A stretch of 53,395 nucleotides of DNA from Methylomicrobium sp. (GCA_018333785.1 JAGXSU010000027.1:1-53395); one strand, 5' to 3'. Positions 38,056-50,458 are shown, counted from the first letter of the stretch. Program-made: numbers and translations. Notes: a model not told the origin generated them from the sequence alone.

Positions 38056-38194
38056 TCATTCATACTCTGAATTTTGGGGCGGCCATTGTACTTCATTTAC
38101 TAAAAATATGTGGTTAAAGATTGAAATTTACACTTGTAATCATTATGTTAAACTCTATGTCGAACTCACTTTGTTTTAGACTGTATTCAAATGT

Positions 38195-38518
38195 ATGTCT
38201 GATTTAATTCCATCACGCGATAGCGATGTCGGGTTGGCTACTCAGGAGGCTAAGCCTCAACTGAAAAAACCCCCATTGTATAAAGTCATTCTCTTAAATG
38301 ATGATTTCACCCCTATGGATTTTGTCGTAGAGATTTTGATTGAGTTTTTCAACATGTCACTTGAAAAGGCGACTCAGGTCATGCTTCAAGTTCATACCCA
38401 GGGCGTTGGCGTCTGCGGAACCTATTCCAAAGATGTCGCGGAAACAAAAGTTCACATGGTCAATAAATACTCGAGGGATCATCAGCACCCTTTGATGTGT
38501 TCAATGGAAAAAGCGTAG
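38195..38518 (+). CDS. clpS: ATP-dependent Clp protease adaptor ClpS
   Basis: 107 aa. Delivers N-end-rule substrates to ClpAP. A flexible N-terminal tail is followed by the core [20 protein letters not shown] (substrate-binding pocket with Asn-Asp-Asp), [20 protein letters not shown] and ETKVHMV. Followed 12 bases later by clpA, as in most proteobacteria. The aat and bpt genes a few kb away make the N-degron tags that ClpS reads, so the window holds the writer and reader of this pathway. Confidence 0.97.
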   Translation: MSDLIPSRDSDVGLATQEAKPQLKKPPLYKVILLNDDFTPMDFVVEILIEFFNMSLEKATQVMLQVHTQGVGVCGTYSKDVAETKVHMVNKYSRDHQHPLMCSMEKA

Positions 38519-38530
38519 GGCGGAGAAATT

Positions 38531-40801
38531 ATGTTAAGTAAAGAGCTAGAGGTCACGCTTAATAACGCATTTAAAAATGCTCATGACAAACGCCATGAGT
38601 TCATAACGGTTGAACATTTGCTGCTGGGATTGCTCGACAATTCAACAGCAAGGCCGGTTTTAAAAGCTTGCGGCTGCGACATCCCTAAACTTCAGAAAGA
38701 ATTGATTCAGTATATAGACGAAACAATTTCTTTAATTCCTGAAGGCATTCAACGAGAAACCCAGCCAACACTGGGTTTTCAGCGGGTTCTGCAACGGGCC
38801 GTTTTTCATGTTCAGGCGACTGATAAAAAAGAGGTCACAGGTGCCAATTTGTTTGTAGCCCTGTTTAGTGAACAGGACTCTCATGCAGTTTATCTGCTGA
38901 ACAAACATAACATTTCCCGGCTGGATGTCGTCAACTACCTTGCTCATGGCGTTTCCAAACTTGACTCGGATAATGAAAATGAAGCCGATGGTGAGTCCGA
39001 TATGCCCAGCAGCATTTCTGAATCGTCAGAAAGTCCTCTGGACAAATACGCCACCAATCTTAATGAAGAAGCCAGACGCGGCAATATTGACCCTTTGATA
39101 GGGCGAGAAATTGAAGTTGAGCGTACCATTCAGGTTCTGTGCAGAAGACGTAAAAACAATCCCTTACTGGTCGGCGAGGCGGGCGTAGGCAAAACAGCAA
39201 TAGCTGAAGGGCTTGCCAAACGTATCGTCGAGGAACAAGTCCCCGAAGTCCTGAACGGCTGCACGATTTATTCGCTTGATCTGGGCGCTTTAGTAGCAGG
39301 CACCAAGTACCGCGGCGATTTTGAAAAACGCCTGAAAGGACTGATCAATCAACTGAAAAAACAACCTGAAGCCATTCTTTTCATTGATGAAATACACACC
39401 ATCATTGGAGCCGGATCGGCCTCAGGCGGCGTCATGGATGCTTCCAACCTGATTAAACCGGTGCTGGCATCGGGTCAGCTTCGTTGCATTGGCTCTACTA
39501 CCTACAAAGAATACCGCGGCATTTTTGAAAAAGATCATGCCTTGGCACGCCGCTTCCAGAAAATTGATGTGGTAGAACCTACCGTCGAAGATACTGTTTT
39601 GATTTTGAAAGGCTTAAAATCGCGCTTTGAAGAACATCACGACATCAAATATTCTCACGAAGCCCTGCGCTTGGCAGCCGAACTGTCAGACCGCTATATT
39701 ACTGACCGCCAATTGCCCGACAAAGCCATTGACGTGATTGACGAAGCAGGCGCAAAACAGCGGTTGCTTCCGGCATCAGAACGCAAACAAATCATTGATA
39801 CCCTTGAAATTGAGGACATCGTGTCCAAAATTGCCAGGGTGCCTGCCAAATCAGTCTCATCCAGTGACGTTGAAAAACTTGAAGCATTGGAAAAAAATCT
39901 CAAGATGCTGGTCTTTGGTCAGGATGAAGCCATCTCTGCGCTTGCCTCTGCAATAAAACTATCCAGAGCAGGTCTTCGTGATACCCAGAAGACGATCGGT
40001 TCTTTCCTGTTTTCAGGACCTACCGGGGTAGGAAAAACAGAAGTCACCCGTCAGTTGGCAAAAGTTCTTGGTGTTGAATTGATCCGGTTTGATATGTCCG
40101 AATACATGGAACGACATACCGTTTCAAGATTGATTGGCGCGCCTCCCGGCTATGTGGGTTTTGATCAGGGCGGCTTATTGACCGAACAGGTTAACAAGCA
40201 CCCTCATGCCGTATTGTTACTTGATGAGCTAGAGAAAGCGCACCCTGATGTATTCAACCTGTTATTACAGGTGATGGATCACGGCACGCTGACTGACAAC
40301 AATGGCCGCAGGGCTGATTTTCGAAATATCATCCTAGTAATGACTACGAATGCAGGCGCATCCGAAGGCAGCAGGGCATCGATTGGCTTCACTCATCAGG
40401 ATCATGCGACCGACAGCTTGAAAGCGATAGAAAAAATGTTCTCTCCAGAGTTTAGAAACCGGCTGGATGCCATCATTCAATTCAAACCACTGGACATCTC
40501 TATCGTGGGTCATGTCGTTGACAAGTTTATTTTTGAACTTGAAGCGATCTTGACTGAAAAAAATGTCACTTTGATGCTTGATACGGACGCCAGGCTATGG
40601 CTTGCCGAAAACGGATGCGACCCCAAAATGGGAGCAAGACCCATGGCCAGACTTATCCAAGAAAAAATCAAGAAACCGTTAGCAAATGATTTGCTGTTCG
40701 GCAAACTGGTGAAAGGCGGACACGTCCGCATTTTTGTGGAAAATAATGAACTTGCCTTCTCAATAGAAAGCAAAGAACTGGCTGTATCAGAGAGAAGTTA
40801 A
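38531..40801 (+). CDS. clpA: ATP-dependent Clp protease ATP-binding subunit ClpA
   Basis: 756 aa, full length. Unfolds substrates for ClpP. N-terminal Clp repeat domain (residues ~1-145), an acidic linker, AAA-1 with Walker [16 protein letters not shown] (about residue 215) and AAA-2 with Walker [16 protein letters not shown] (about residue 497). The substrate pore loops include [11 protein letters not shown] and [13 protein letters not shown]. The ClpP-binding loop region is not individually resolved. A GGAG ribosome-binding site precedes the ATG. clpP is not in the window. Confidence 0.97.
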   Translation: MLSKELEVTLNNAFKNAHDKRHEFITVEHLLLGLLDNSTARPVLKACGCDIPKLQKELIQYIDETISLIPEGIQRETQPTLGFQRVLQRAVFHVQATDKKEVTGANLFVALFSEQDSHAVYLLNKHNISRLDVVNYLAHGVSKLDSDNENEADGESDMPSSISESSESPLDKYATNLNEEARRGNIDPLIGREIEVERTIQVLCRRRKNNPLLVGEAGVGKTAIAEGLAKRIVEEQVPEVLNGCTIYSLDLGALVAGTKYRGDFEKRLKGLINQLKKQPEAILFIDEIHTIIGAGSASGGVMDASNLIKPVLASGQLRCIGSTTYKEYRGIFEKDHALARRFQKIDVVEPTVEDTVLILKGLKSRFEEHHDIKYSHEALRLAAELSDRYITDRQLPDKAIDVIDEAGAKQRLLPASERKQIIDTLEIEDIVSKIARVPAKSVSSSDVEKLEALEKNLKMLVFGQDEAISALASAIKLSRAGLRDTQKTIGSFLFSGPTGVGKTEVTRQLAKVLGVELIRFDMSEYMERHTVSRLIGAPPGYVGFDQGGLLTEQVNKHPHAVLLLDELEKAHPDVFNLLLQVMDHGTLTDNNGRRADFRNIILVMTTNAGASEGSRASIGFTHQDHATDSLKAIEKMFSPEFRNRLDAIIQFKPLDISIVGHVVDKFIFELEAILTEKNVTLMLDTDARLWLAENGCDPKMGARPMARLIQEKIKKPLANDLLFGKLVKGGHVRIFVENNELAFSIESKELAVSERS

Positions 40802-40817
40802 GAGAGAAAGCTGCGCT

Positions 40818-40840
40818 TTCCCGTCGATGAAAGACGGGAA
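40818..40840. terminator. hairpin between convergent clpA and infA
   Basis: The stem TTCCCGTC (40818-40825) pairs with GACGGGAA (40833-40840) around a 7-base loop, filling most of the 39 bases between the clpA stop and the infA stop. No T-tract follows on either side, so termination strength is uncertain. Confidence 0.45.
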
Positions 40841-41059
40841 CTAGCGCATGCGGAATGTTATTCTTCCTTTGCTCAGATCATAAGGCGTCATTTCAACTTT
40901 AACCTTATCACCTGTTAAAATTCTGATGTAATGCTTACGCATTTTTCCGGAAATGTGGGCCGTTACAATGTGCCCGTTTTCAAGCTCGACTCTAAACATG
41001 GTGTTCGGAAGGGTTTCAACAACCTTACCTTCCATTTCAATTTGATCTTCTTTTGACAT
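40841..41059 (-). CDS. infA: translation initiation factor IF-1
   Basis: 72 aa, the standard length. Single S1-like OB fold: [59 protein letters not shown]. Blocks the ribosomal A site during initiation. Convergent with clpA, as in the conserved clpS-clpA-infA-aat block of gammaproteobacteria. Confidence 0.98.
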   Translation of the reverse strand: MSKEDQIEMEGKVVETLPNTMFRVELENGHIVTAHISGKMRKHYIRILTGDKVKVEMTPYDLSKGRITFRMR

Positions 41060-41166
41060 CTACCTTTTCCAAGCATTTTAAAGCCGCGAATGATACCACA
41101 GCCTCAGTGGTTTTAATAGCTACATATGCTTGATCAATGGAGATGTGCGTGATTCTTAGAGAATGC

Positions 41167-41949
41167 CTATGCTGCTTTTTTTTGGCCGTAAGCCAGCAAA
41201 CCAAACAATCCGGTTCCCATCAAGAGCATTGCACCGGGAACAGGAACAAAACTAGGCGTCGTTGTAATAAGCAGTGAATCGTAACCCGAGGTTGATTCAA
41301 AACCCATGTTGTCTTGAATAAATCTGACATCGCCTATCTTTTGGAAATTAGCTTCAGGATCAGCATTCCTGAAATCGAAGAACATTGAATCACCACCGCG
41401 TTTTAACATCACATCATATAGCAGAATGGCTGAACTAAAATCAACATCCACTATATCAACTATACCTAAACCCAAAGCATAAAGCCCTGCAGTAAAATCA
41501 CTAGGCAATAACCATGAAACTGACCTTTCGTTCGTGTACTTGTCAAATTCTGAGGTGCCTACAGGAAAATCAGAATATTCAGTTTCAGCCTCCACATAAT
41601 CCAATACCTGAACTCCACCACTTAAAGTCACATAAACATAATCGTTGTATGTTTCGTCAGGAACTGAAATATCCTCTTTCGTCAATAATCTGTATTTAAA
41701 AGAGAGTTCATCATTTGCCAGAAGATTGACACTGCCTTTGACAGCAGATCCCTCAACTCCAACTGCAACTCCCTCATCTACAAAATCATTAATCGGCAAT
41801 TCGAAACCCAAATTAGCTATGGCACCAGGCGCTAAAGCATGAAACTCTTCAAGTAAAGAGACTTGTTGAGAAGGGTCTGACAGCACGTGAAAAGACATCA
41901 AGAAAAGGGCACCGCCTATCAATAATGACGAAGTAGATTTTAATTTCAT
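41167..41949 (-). CDS. PEP-CTERM-like sorted surface protein
   Basis: 260 aa. The signal peptide spans about residues 1-24 (LIGGALFLMSFHVLS). A beta-rich acidic ectodomain follows with no recognisable enzyme motif. The C-terminus FVPVPGAMLLMGTGLFGLLA then YGQKKAA has the layout of a PEP-CTERM signal (VPxP motif, hydrophobic helix, basic end), with VPVP in place of VPEP. Likely processed by an exosortase and exported to the envelope or exopolysaccharide layer. AAGGATGA precedes the ATG. It and hemH interrupt the usual infA-aat neighbourhood. The exosortase gene is not in the window. Confidence 0.78.
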   Translation of the reverse strand: MKLKSTSSLLIGGALFLMSFHVLSDPSQQVSLLEEFHALAPGAIANLGFELPINDFVDEGVAVGVEGSAVKGSVNLLANDELSFKYRLLTKEDISVPDETYNDYVYVTLSGGVQVLDYVEAETEYSDFPVGTSEFDKYTNERSVSWLLPSDFTAGLYALGLGIVDIVDVDFSSAILLYDVMLKRGGDSMFFDFRNADPEANFQKIGDVRFIQDNMGFESTSGYDSLLITTTPSFVPVPGAMLLMGTGLFGLLAYGQKKAA

Positions 41950-42052
41950 GCCGGATCATCCTTATATAAAAATAATTTGGATTTTTAGAAAAATGAATTG
42001 CTTGCTTCGACCTAAGCCTAAAACAATCCATTTGGCCTTATAAAACAATACT

Positions 42053-43069
42053 CTAGGTAGAAATCGCTATTTTTTTAATCGTTTCAACCCAGTCATCGCC
42101 ACTGTTTAAACTTTCCACCAGCTGTATCTTTTCTCCGCCGTGTTTATGAAATATCTCCTGGTATTCAGTACCAATTTCGTAAACAGTTTCAAGACAATCC
42201 GCAGTGAAAGCGGGCGAAAAAACCAGCAATTTTTTGGCACCTTTCAACGCCAGTTCTTCGATGACTTTATCACTGAAAGGCGTTAACCATTTATTGTCCA
42301 ATCGGCTTTGAAAGCTCAGGGTAAATTTTTCTTCGGGTATGCCGAGCTTTTCAACCACGGCTTTTGTCGTTTGATAACAAGCCGCTTTGTAACAGTAATA
42401 ATTAGACTCTGTTAAGCTCTCTTCGCAATCATGATCCTTGCATAAGTATCCATCATTATAGACCTTATCAACTTGCCTTTCAGGTAAACCATGATAGCTG
42501 AAGATAATGTGATCGTATTGATTAAGATCGTATTTTTTACCTCGATTGACAATGCAATTGATAAAGTCTTCGTTATCAAAATACTGGGAAATAATTTTAA
42601 TCTCGGGAATCACCCACCACCGGCTGACGATTTCCATAAACCGTTGTAAAGCACTGCCTGTGCTGCTGGATGCATATTGTGGAAATAACGGAAAAACGAT
42701 GATTTTGTGAAAGCCTTCCTTACGCATGCGTTCCAGCACAACATCCATACTCGGATTTTTATAGCGCATAGCCATTTCAACTTTTATGTCGCCGCCCACA
42801 GCTTTTTGCAGCTTATTTTGCAGATCAACCGTGTGTTTCAGTAACGGCGAGCCATATTCTTTGTCCCAGATTGCCTTATAAAGCTTCGAAGAACTGCCGG
42901 AGCGAAACGGCACAATAATACAATTGACCAGAATTTTTCTGGCTAACCAGGGAATATCAATCACTCGCGGGTCATTTAAAAACTGACTCAAATAGCTTCC
43001 TACATCCCAGCGGCTTGGACTATCAGGGGTTCCCAAATTCAAAAGCAAAATGGCGGTTTTTGATTTCAC
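42053..43069 (-). CDS. hemH: ferrochelatase
   Basis: 338 aa. Inserts Fe(II) into protoporphyrin IX. Motifs: LLNLGTPDSPSRWDVGSYLS, the catalytic-His segment FSYHGLPERQ, SFQSRLDNKWLTPFSD and the acidic LVFSPAFTADCLETVYEIG. The start is GTG, preceded by AAGGA at suitable spacing. A Cys-containing segment (CKDHDCEES and YYCYKAACYQ) in the middle is present; whether it binds a 2Fe-2S cluster cannot be told. Separate from other haem genes. The gap to bpt (43070-43209) shows nothing notable. Confidence 0.96.
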   Translation of the reverse strand: MKSKTAILLLNLGTPDSPSRWDVGSYLSQFLNDPRVIDIPWLARKILVNCIIVPFRSGSSSKLYKAIWDKEYGSPLLKHTVDLQNKLQKAVGGDIKVEMAMRYKNPSMDVVLERMRKEGFHKIIVFPLFPQYASSSTGSALQRFMEIVSRWWVIPEIKIISQYFDNEDFINCIVNRGKKYDLNQYDHIIFSYHGLPERQVDKVYNDGYLCKDHDCEESLTESNYYCYKAACYQTTKAVVEKLGIPEEKFTLSFQSRLDNKWLTPFSDKVIEELALKGAKKLLVFSPAFTADCLETVYEIGTEYQEIFHKHGGEKIQLVESLNSGDDWVETIKKIAIST

Positions 43070-43209
43070 TGAATGTTTTCCTTTTCAAAACTGTAACTTA
43101 AAGTGGTTTTAAACAATTATATAACGAGAAAATTGAATACTGCACAAACTAGAGGCAATGCCTTTAAACCGAGCTTTGCTTCTATAATTCTGGACCATTT
43201 GTTACCGGC

Positions 43210-43929
43210 TCAAACTTTTTCATCCTCATCACCCGGATAATCGACCCATTGCTTGCCATCGAACAACTGTAAGGGCTGGTAATTGCTTTTATAAGCCATT
43301 TTTTGGCACTGTTTTATCCAAAACCCCAGGTAAAGCCAATCCAGTTTTAGCTGTCTGGCGTGTTCAATTTGCCAAAGGACCGCATATACACCCGGGCTGT
43401 AATCAGAAAAATCCGGATCAAAAAACGTGTAGACTGCGGATAAGCCATTTTCAACCTGATCGACAACCGCTACCGCAAATAATGCGCCCTCATTACGGAA
43501 TTCTACAAAATGCGTATTACCCCAATGACTGCTGAGAAACCCCATAAAGTCATCTGCTTCCAATTCCACATTGCCGTGTTCGTTATGCCTGCTCGCCAAA
43601 TACCGCTTGTACAAAGCAAACTGACCGGCATCGAATAGATCCGGCTTGATAGCAACTTCGGTCTTTTTGTTACGCGCAATACAGCGCTTTTGGCTGCGCT
43701 TGGGCAGAAAATCAGACACCTTGAGCCGTGTTGGAATACATGCATTACAAGACGTGCAACTGGGCCGGTAAACATTATCACCGCTGCGGCGAAAACCCAA
43801 AGCTATCAGATCTGAATACAATTCGTTGTTAATAATCTCGGCAGGATGCACAAACGCAGAACGCGCACTATGATTTTCAAGGTAACCGCAGGGATATTCA
43901 CCCGACACATAAAGATTGATGGTTGTCAT
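43210..43929 (-). CDS. bpt: aspartate/glutamate leucyltransferase Bpt (ATE family)
   Basis: 239 aa. Transfers leucine from Leu-tRNA to N-terminal Asp or Glu of proteins, marking them for ClpS/ClpAP. N-terminal motif [20 protein letters not shown] and the Cys-rich [20 protein letters not shown] are diagnostic. The C-terminal GNAT-like domain has [18 protein letters not shown] and [19 protein letters not shown]. The start overlaps the aat stop by four bases, so the two N-degron transferases are translationally coupled. Confidence 0.95.
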   Translation of the reverse strand: MTTINLYVSGEYPCGYLENHSARSAFVHPAEIINNELYSDLIALGFRRSGDNVYRPSCTSCNACIPTRLKVSDFLPKRSQKRCIARNKKTEVAIKPDLFDAGQFALYKRYLASRHNEHGNVELEADDFMGFLSSHWGNTHFVEFRNEGALFAVAVVDQVENGLSAVYTFFDPDFSDYSPGVYAVLWQIEHARQLKLDWLYLGFWIKQCQKMAYKSNYQPLQLFDGKQWVDYPGDEDEKV

Positions 43930-44621
43930 GGCGCTTGCCAGGCATCCGCCCCCGGTCCGAGATCACAAAACTCGTGTAAAAGACCAATGAATTGCTGCCG
44001 GTCTATTTCCTCTGCACCTAAACTGAGCAGGTGATGCGTCTTGACCTGACAGTCAATCAACCGATAATTCCATTGCCTGAGTTTTTCAATAATAAACGCA
44101 AAAGCCACTTTGGACGCATCCGTTCGCGTATGAAACATCGATTCGCCGAAAAAAACCTGTCCAATTGCAACGCCGTATAGCCCTCCTGTCAATTCTCCGT
44201 TACACCAGGCTTCAACCGAATGAGCAACTCCCAGATGGTGCAAATCAATATAAGCCTCTTTGATTTCATCAGTAATCCAGGTACCGGACTCATGACTCCG
44301 AGGCTCTGCGCATCCGTCCATAACTTGTTCAAACGCTTGATCATAGGTCACGACATAATCACCTTTTCGCAGCCTTTTGGCGAGGCTTCGCGAAACGCTC
44401 AACTTTTCCGGAAAGAGCACCAGACGAGGATCGGGCGACCACCAAAGGATGGGCTCGCCCGGGTTGTACCAGGGAAAAATACCTTGTCTGTACGCATTGA
44501 CCAACCGAACAGGAGACAGGCAACCACCGACAGCCAGCAAACCATTCGGATCAGGCAAAGCAAGGTAAGCGGGCGGAAACGGCTCGTTGTCGTTTAAGGG
44601 ATCAAGAACAGCCAGTTGCAT
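43926..44621 (-). CDS. aat: leucyl/phenylalanyl-tRNA-protein transferase
   Basis: 231 aa from the ATG at 44621; a GTG two codons upstream is possible. Adds Leu or Phe to N-terminal Lys or Arg of proteins, creating substrates for ClpS. Motifs: [79 protein letters not shown] and FFGESMFH. First gene of the aat-bpt pair, downstream of trxB. Confidence 0.96.
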   Translation of the reverse strand: MQLAVLDPLNDNEPFPPAYLALPDPNGLLAVGGCLSPVRLVNAYRQGIFPWYNPGEPILWWSPDPRLVLFPEKLSVSRSLAKRLRKGDYVVTYDQAFEQVMDGCAEPRSHESGTWITDEIKEAYIDLHHLGVAHSVEAWCNGELTGGLYGVAIGQVFFGESMFHTRTDASKVAFAFIIEKLRQWNYRLIDCQVKTHHLLSLGAEEIDRQQFIGLLHEFCDLGPGADAWQAP

Positions 44622-44686
44622 GGTCACGCGTCACACATTGATCTTCATTATTTCAAGTACAGGTGACATTGGCAGCCCAATTCCAT

Positions 44687-46000
<1,314 letters not shown>

Positions 46001-48283
46001 ATGTCTGCTGTGATAGAAGAAAAAACAATTCGTGGATTACGAGAAATAGCATTGCTGGGCCTGTCCACATTAGCCGTGTTTTTTTTAATTTCCCTGATTA
46101 CTTTCAGCAATGAGGATTCAGGATGGTCTCATAGCGGAACGGGCCAAGCGATAGCCAACGCAGGTGGCATGGTGGGTGCGTGGATCTCGGATTTCTGCCT
46201 GAGTTTGTTCGGCATCATGGCTTATCTTTTCCCTATCATGATTGGCTGGCATGGCTGTTTGGTCTATACCCAGGGCCAATCGAACAACGGTAAATTCGTA
46301 TTAAGCCTCAGATGGCTTGGCTTTATTGCGACCACTTTATCCGGAACCGCGTTACTTTATCTTCATCTACTAAGAGCACCGATTGAATTACCTAGAAACA
46401 CCGGCGGCATTCTGGGCCAGGAAATCGGCGATTCATTGGTCGTGATATTCGGCGATTCCGGCGCAACGCTATTGTCCCTGGCGGTTTTATTGGCAGGAAT
46501 CACTTTATTTACCGGCGTGTCCTGGTTAAAAGTCATTGACGATGTAGGTAAATACTCATTATTGCTTTGCCGTTTTTTGACTCGGCAATTATTAAAACTG
46601 ACACCTGATGAGTTTGCCCCCGAAACCTATGACGAAGAAGCGTCACCCGCGCAACCACGCAAACCCGAAGCCAAAGTACGCAAAAAGACCGCGCCATCCG
46701 TTTTTCAACCTGAACACATCATCGAAAACAAACCCAAACCCGCCTCTAAACCAGCCATGCGAGTCGACCTTTCAACAGTCAGTTCAGGACAACTGCCTAC
46801 TGTGGATTTGCTCGATGAGCGCGATACACGCGTTAAAGGCTATACCAAAAGCGAACTGGAAGACATGTCCCGCCTGGTTGAAGATATCCTGCAAGACTTT
46901 AACGTAGTCGTTGAGGTCGTTTCGGTTCATCCAGGCCCTGTCATCACCCGATTTGAATTACAACCGGCTGCGGGCGTCAAAGTCAGCCGCATCAGCAGTT
47001 TATCCAAAGACTTAGCCAGAGCCTTGTCAGTTTCCAGCGTCCGGATTGTCGAAATCATTCCCGGCAAATCTGTCATAGGCCTGGAAATTCCCAATCAAGA
47101 ACGGGAAATAGTCAACCTAAAGGAATTATTAGCCTCCAGTGGCTTTGAGAAAGCCAAATCCGCACTGACCTTAGCGCTGGGTAAAGATATCTCCGGCATA
47201 CCGGTGGTAGCGGATCTCGGCAAAATGCCACATGCTCTGGTTGCCGGCACCACAGGCTCGGGGAAATCGGTCGCAATCAACACAATGATCCTGAGCCTGC
47301 TCTATAAGTCGACGCCTCAAGACGTCCGAATGATCATGATCGACCCAAAAATGCTGGAATTGTCCGTGTATGAAGGTATCCCTCATTTGCTGACGCCGGT
47401 CGTCACCGATATGAAAGAAGCCAGTAACTCGCTTCGCTGGGCAGTGGGCGAGATGGAACGGCGCTATAAACTGATGTCCAAAATGGGGGTTCGCAATCTC
47501 GCCGGTTTTAATCAACTGATCAATGACACCGCCGAAAAAGGCGAAACCATCCGCGATCCTTTCTTCGTTCTGGAAAGACCTTTAGAAGATGGGGAGGAAT
47601 TTCCTACGCTGACTACTTTACCCAGTATCGTTATTGTCATCGATGAGCTGGCAGACATGATGATGATTGTCGGCAAAAAAGTTGAAGAACTGATCGCCAG
47701 ACTCGCCCAAAAAGCCCGGGCTGCCGGTATCCATTTGATTCTGGCGACACAAAGGCCATCGGTCGATGTCCTGACCGGTTTAATCAAAGCAAACGTACCG
47801 ACCCGTATTTCGTTCCAGGTCTCTTCCCGTATCGATTCCAGAACCATTCTGGATCAAGGTGGAGCTGAAACCCTTTTAGGCAACGGTGACATGCTCTTCC
47901 TGCCTTCCGGCACCAGCATCCCGATAAGAGCGCACGGCGCTTTTGTCGATGACCATGAAGTTCATCGTGTCGTTGAATTCTTGAAAAAAACAGGACCGGC
48001 TAATTATCTTGATGAAATTACTCAGGAAAGATCCGATAGCAGTGACGGTTTCGGCGGTAACACCTCTGACGATAGCGAAACAGACCCGCTGTACGACGAA
48101 GCCGTCATGTTTGTCACAGAATCCCGCAAAGCTTCGATATCCAGCGTTCAAAGGCGCTTTAAAGTGGGCTATAACCGCGCAGCGCGCATGATAGAAGACA
48201 TGGAAACGGCAGGCATTGTCAGTTCGGCCGAAACCAATGGCTCAAGAGAGGTTTTGGCGCCGCCTCCCCCTAAAAAAGATTAG
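46001..48283 (+). CDS. ftsK: DNA translocase FtsK
   Basis: 760 aa. Four N-terminal membrane helices (residues ~20-190) anchor it at the septum, a short charged linker (much shorter than in E. coli, 1329 aa) follows, then the motor. Walker A is [17 protein letters not shown] (about residue 420), Walker [14 protein letters not shown], with [20 protein letters not shown]. The C-terminal winged-helix gamma domain ([20 protein letters not shown] then [20 protein letters not shown]) recognises KOPS and activates XerCD at dif. AGGGAA precedes the ATG. A 67-aa membrane protein gene follows by 3 bases. Confidence 0.97.
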   Translation: MSAVIEEKTIRGLREIALLGLSTLAVFFLISLITFSNEDSGWSHSGTGQAIANAGGMVGAWISDFCLSLFGIMAYLFPIMIGWHGCLVYTQGQSNNGKFVLSLRWLGFIATTLSGTALLYLHLLRAPIELPRNTGGILGQEIGDSLVVIFGDSGATLLSLAVLLAGITLFTGVSWLKVIDDVGKYSLLLCRFLTRQLLKLTPDEFAPETYDEEASPAQPRKPEAKVRKKTAPSVFQPEHIIENKPKPASKPAMRVDLSTVSSGQLPTVDLLDERDTRVKGYTKSELEDMSRLVEDILQDFNVVVEVVSVHPGPVITRFELQPAAGVKVSRISSLSKDLARALSVSSVRIVEIIPGKSVIGLEIPNQEREIVNLKELLASSGFEKAKSALTLALGKDISGIPVVADLGKMPHALVAGTTGSGKSVAINTMILSLLYKSTPQDVRMIMIDPKMLELSVYEGIPHLLTPVVTDMKEASNSLRWAVGEMERRYKLMSKMGVRNLAGFNQLINDTAEKGETIRDPFFVLERPLEDGEEFPTLTTLPSIVIVIDELADMMMIVGKKVEELIARLAQKARAAGIHLILATQRPSVDVLTGLIKANVPTRISFQVSSRIDSRTILDQGGAETLLGNGDMLFLPSGTSIPIRAHGAFVDDHEVHRVVEFLKKTGPANYLDEITQERSDSSDGFGGNTSDDSETDPLYDEAVMFVTESRKASISSVQRRFKVGYNRAARMIEDMETAGIVSSAETNGSREVLAPPPPKKD

Positions 48284-48286
48284 CCC

Positions 48287-48490
48287 ATGAACAATCCTGT
48301 CATCATTGGCTTGATAGCAATGCTGCTGCTCGCATTTTTGGGTGGATTGCTATTAGCTCGGCGTAAAAAGCAGGAAGAAAAGCAAATCAGGGTCATTTTT
48401 TTTGTATTTTATTTCTGGCTTCTCGCCTTTTTTCAACTCACCCTGTTTTCAATCATTTACTTTCTTAATTCAAAGTTCAGCTGGTATTAA
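48287..48490 (+). CDS. small two-helix membrane protein after ftsK
   Basis: 67 aa: MNNPVIIGLIAMLLLAFLGG, a basic loop (RRKKQEEKQ) and a second hydrophobic segment (FFVFYFWLLAFFQLTLFSII). It starts three bases after the ftsK stop, close enough for translational coupling, and has the positive loop expected between two membrane helices. No family recognised. lolA, the usual gene after ftsK in E. coli, is not present. Confidence 0.6.
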   Translation: MNNPVIIGLIAMLLLAFLGGLLLARRKKQEEKQIRVIFFVFYFWLLAFFQLTLFSIIYFLNSKFSWY

Positions 48491-48700
48491 TTTTGAAATA
48501 ATTATTTTAAACAATCACTTATTGTGTATTCCAAACCGTCCGGCTTAACCGTCACCTTATCAACCATTAAGTATTCTTACTGCATCAACTCACAAATCTG
48601 AATATTTTCAGCATAAATACTAAAAAGTTCAGCTTAAATCCTTATAGCGGCATCTATAATATAGGCTGAATTTGCCGCTTAATTTCCAGGAGACGTTTAT

Positions 48701-49336
48701 ATGTTCAGATACCAAACAATCACTTTATTGTTTTTAGCCTCGCTCGCTCTTTCAGGATGCGGGCCAATGTATTATTCCGATGAAGTTGATGATGATGATT
48801 TAGTTGAAGTCAGCTACGATGCGGTTGAGGATTTAATCAAAAATCTGAGGCAACCCTTACCGCGCGGCAGCCTTGTGGTGATTAATTCATTGGTCAATAC
48901 CGATGATTTAGGCCAGACCCTCTCATTTGGCAGGATTATATCCGAACAGATTTCTTCAGCGTTACACCGGTCAGGTTATCAGATCATGGGAATGGAATTG
49001 CCTACTGAGATCTTCGTGAAAAATGACAGCGGCATTTTGCATCTATCCGACACGACCAAAGCCGATCTGAACAAAGTAGGCGCCAGCGCTCTCATTATCG
49101 GCGTATTCGCACCGGGTAAAGAAAATGCCTATATTTCTTTAAGAGCGGTTGACATTGAGACCGGGCACTTTATCTCAACGTCTGATTTATCAGTCGCTAT
49201 GGGACCTGATGTTAAAAACATGCTCAAAGCCAAGAAAATTGAAAAAGTCGAAAAGGAAGCCGATAAAGCAGTAGAAGCCGAACCCGCAAAAGCGGATTCA
49301 GACGAATCAAAATCAGAGTTTGAGCCGTTAGAGTAA
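48701..49336 (+). CDS. FlgO-like outer-membrane lipoprotein
   Basis: 211 aa lipoprotein (lipobox LALSGC, Cys about residue 20) with a FlgO-type domain: VEDLIKNLRQPLPRGSLVVI, FGRIISEQISSALHRSGYQI, GASALIIGVFAPGKENAYIS and LRAVDIETGHFISTSDLSV. The C-terminal ~40 residues are highly charged and Glu/Lys/Ala-rich. In Vibrio, FlgO is needed for motility, but no flagellar genes flank this copy and no sigma-28 promoter precedes it, so the role is open. A strong CAGGAG ribosome-binding site precedes the ATG. A CACTTCCCC/GGGGAAGTG hairpin at 49351-49378 follows and may end the transcript. Confidence 0.82.
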   Translation: MFRYQTITLLFLASLALSGCGPMYYSDEVDDDDLVEVSYDAVEDLIKNLRQPLPRGSLVVINSLVNTDDLGQTLSFGRIISEQISSALHRSGYQIMGMELPTEIFVKNDSGILHLSDTTKADLNKVGASALIIGVFAPGKENAYISLRAVDIETGHFISTSDLSVAMGPDVKNMLKAKKIEKVEKEADKAVEAEPAKADSDESKSEFEPLE

Positions 49337-49415
49337 GAACACTTAAAATTCACTTCCCCGGTTTGATTTGGGGAAGTGGGTTGGGAATTTAAATCCGAAT
49401 GAATAACTGCAAATG

Positions 49416-49673
49416 TCAGGGAATGGCAGGTTGACTTGGCGACACCGAACGAATTTTTTCAACGATGAATCTCAAGCTTTCAGTTTCTGCTTGCTGCTCA
49501 CCCATCAATAACGGCATTAAGACATTATCTTGTAACGTCAACAATTCAACAAACCAGGCTTGTTCATCTGGAGACGCGCATTGGTAACATGCCTCCAGAT
49601 ACCGCATTAACATCAAATCCAGCTCCAGTGTGCCGCGGCGGCATTGCCACCGCAGTTGACTGATATTAGCCAT
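49416..49673 (-). CDS. sdhE: succinate dehydrogenase assembly factor SdhE
   Basis: 85 aa. Attaches or stabilises FAD on SdhA. The conserved RRGTLELDLMLMRYLE (RGxxELD motif) and the following acidic, helical YQCASPDEQAWFVELLTLQD fit the family. The ATG overlaps the sdhB stop by one base (TAATG), placing it as the last gene of the sdhCDAB-sdhE operon. Confidence 0.93.
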   Translation of the reverse strand: MANISQLRWQCRRGTLELDLMLMRYLEACYQCASPDEQAWFVELLTLQDNVLMPLLMGEQQAETESLRFIVEKIRSVSPSQPAIP

Positions 49674-50458
49674 TAGCCCAGTTTTCTTTGAGTCAGCAGC
49701 TTTTTGGTTTCCGCAATCGCTTTAGCCGGGTTTAACCCTTTGGGGCAGGTATCGGTACAATTCATAATCGTGTGACAACGATACAACTTGAAAGGATCTT
49801 CCAACTCGTCCAGACGTTCACCGGTATTCTCATCGCGGCTATCGACAATCCATCGATAAGCCTGCAACAAAATAGCAGGACCTAGATAACGGTCGCTGTT
49901 CCACCAGTAACTTGGACAACTGGTCGAGCAACAAGCGCAAAGCACGCATTCATAAAGCCCGTCCAACTTGACCCGGTCCTCTTTGCTTTGCAGTCTTTCG
50001 GAATCTGCCGGCGGTGGCGTTTGGGTTTCTATCCACGGTTTGATGGACGCATATTGAGCAAAGAAGTGCGTCATATCGGGCACCAGATCTTTGACAACAG
50101 ACATATGCGGCAAAGGAAATATCTTGACGGTATCCGGATAATCGCTAATCGCTTTAGTACAGGCCAGCGTATTCTTGCCATTGACGGTCATCGCGCACGA
50201 ACCGCAAACCCCTTCACGGCATGAGCGCCGAAAGGTCAAAGTACTGTCGATTTCATTCTTGATTTTCAGTATGGCATCCAGCACCATGGGCCCACAGGTA
50301 TCCATGTCGATTTCGTAAATATCGATACGAGGATTCTCGCCACTATCAGGATCCCAGCGATACACTTCAAACCGGCGGATATTGGTCACCCCTGGTGCGG
50401 CTTTGAAGGTTTTACCTTCTTTTATGACTGAATTTTTGGGCAGCGTAAATTCTACCAT
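49673..50458 (-). CDS. sdhB: succinate dehydrogenase iron-sulphur subunit
   Basis: 261 aa. Carries electrons from FAD to quinone. [2Fe-2S] motif [20 protein letters not shown] then C, [4Fe-4S] [12 protein letters not shown] and [3Fe-4S] [17 protein letters not shown]. It overlaps sdhA and sdhE by one base each (TAATG junctions). Confidence 0.98.
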   Translation of the reverse strand: MVEFTLPKNSVIKEGKTFKAAPGVTNIRRFEVYRWDPDSGENPRIDIYEIDMDTCGPMVLDAILKIKNEIDSTLTFRRSCREGVCGSCAMTVNGKNTLACTKAISDYPDTVKIFPLPHMSVVKDLVPDMTHFFAQYASIKPWIETQTPPPADSERLQSKEDRVKLDGLYECVLCACCSTSCPSYWWNSDRYLGPAILLQAYRWIVDSRDENTGERLDELEDPFKLYRCHTIMNCTDTCPKGLNPAKAIAETKKLLTQRKLG

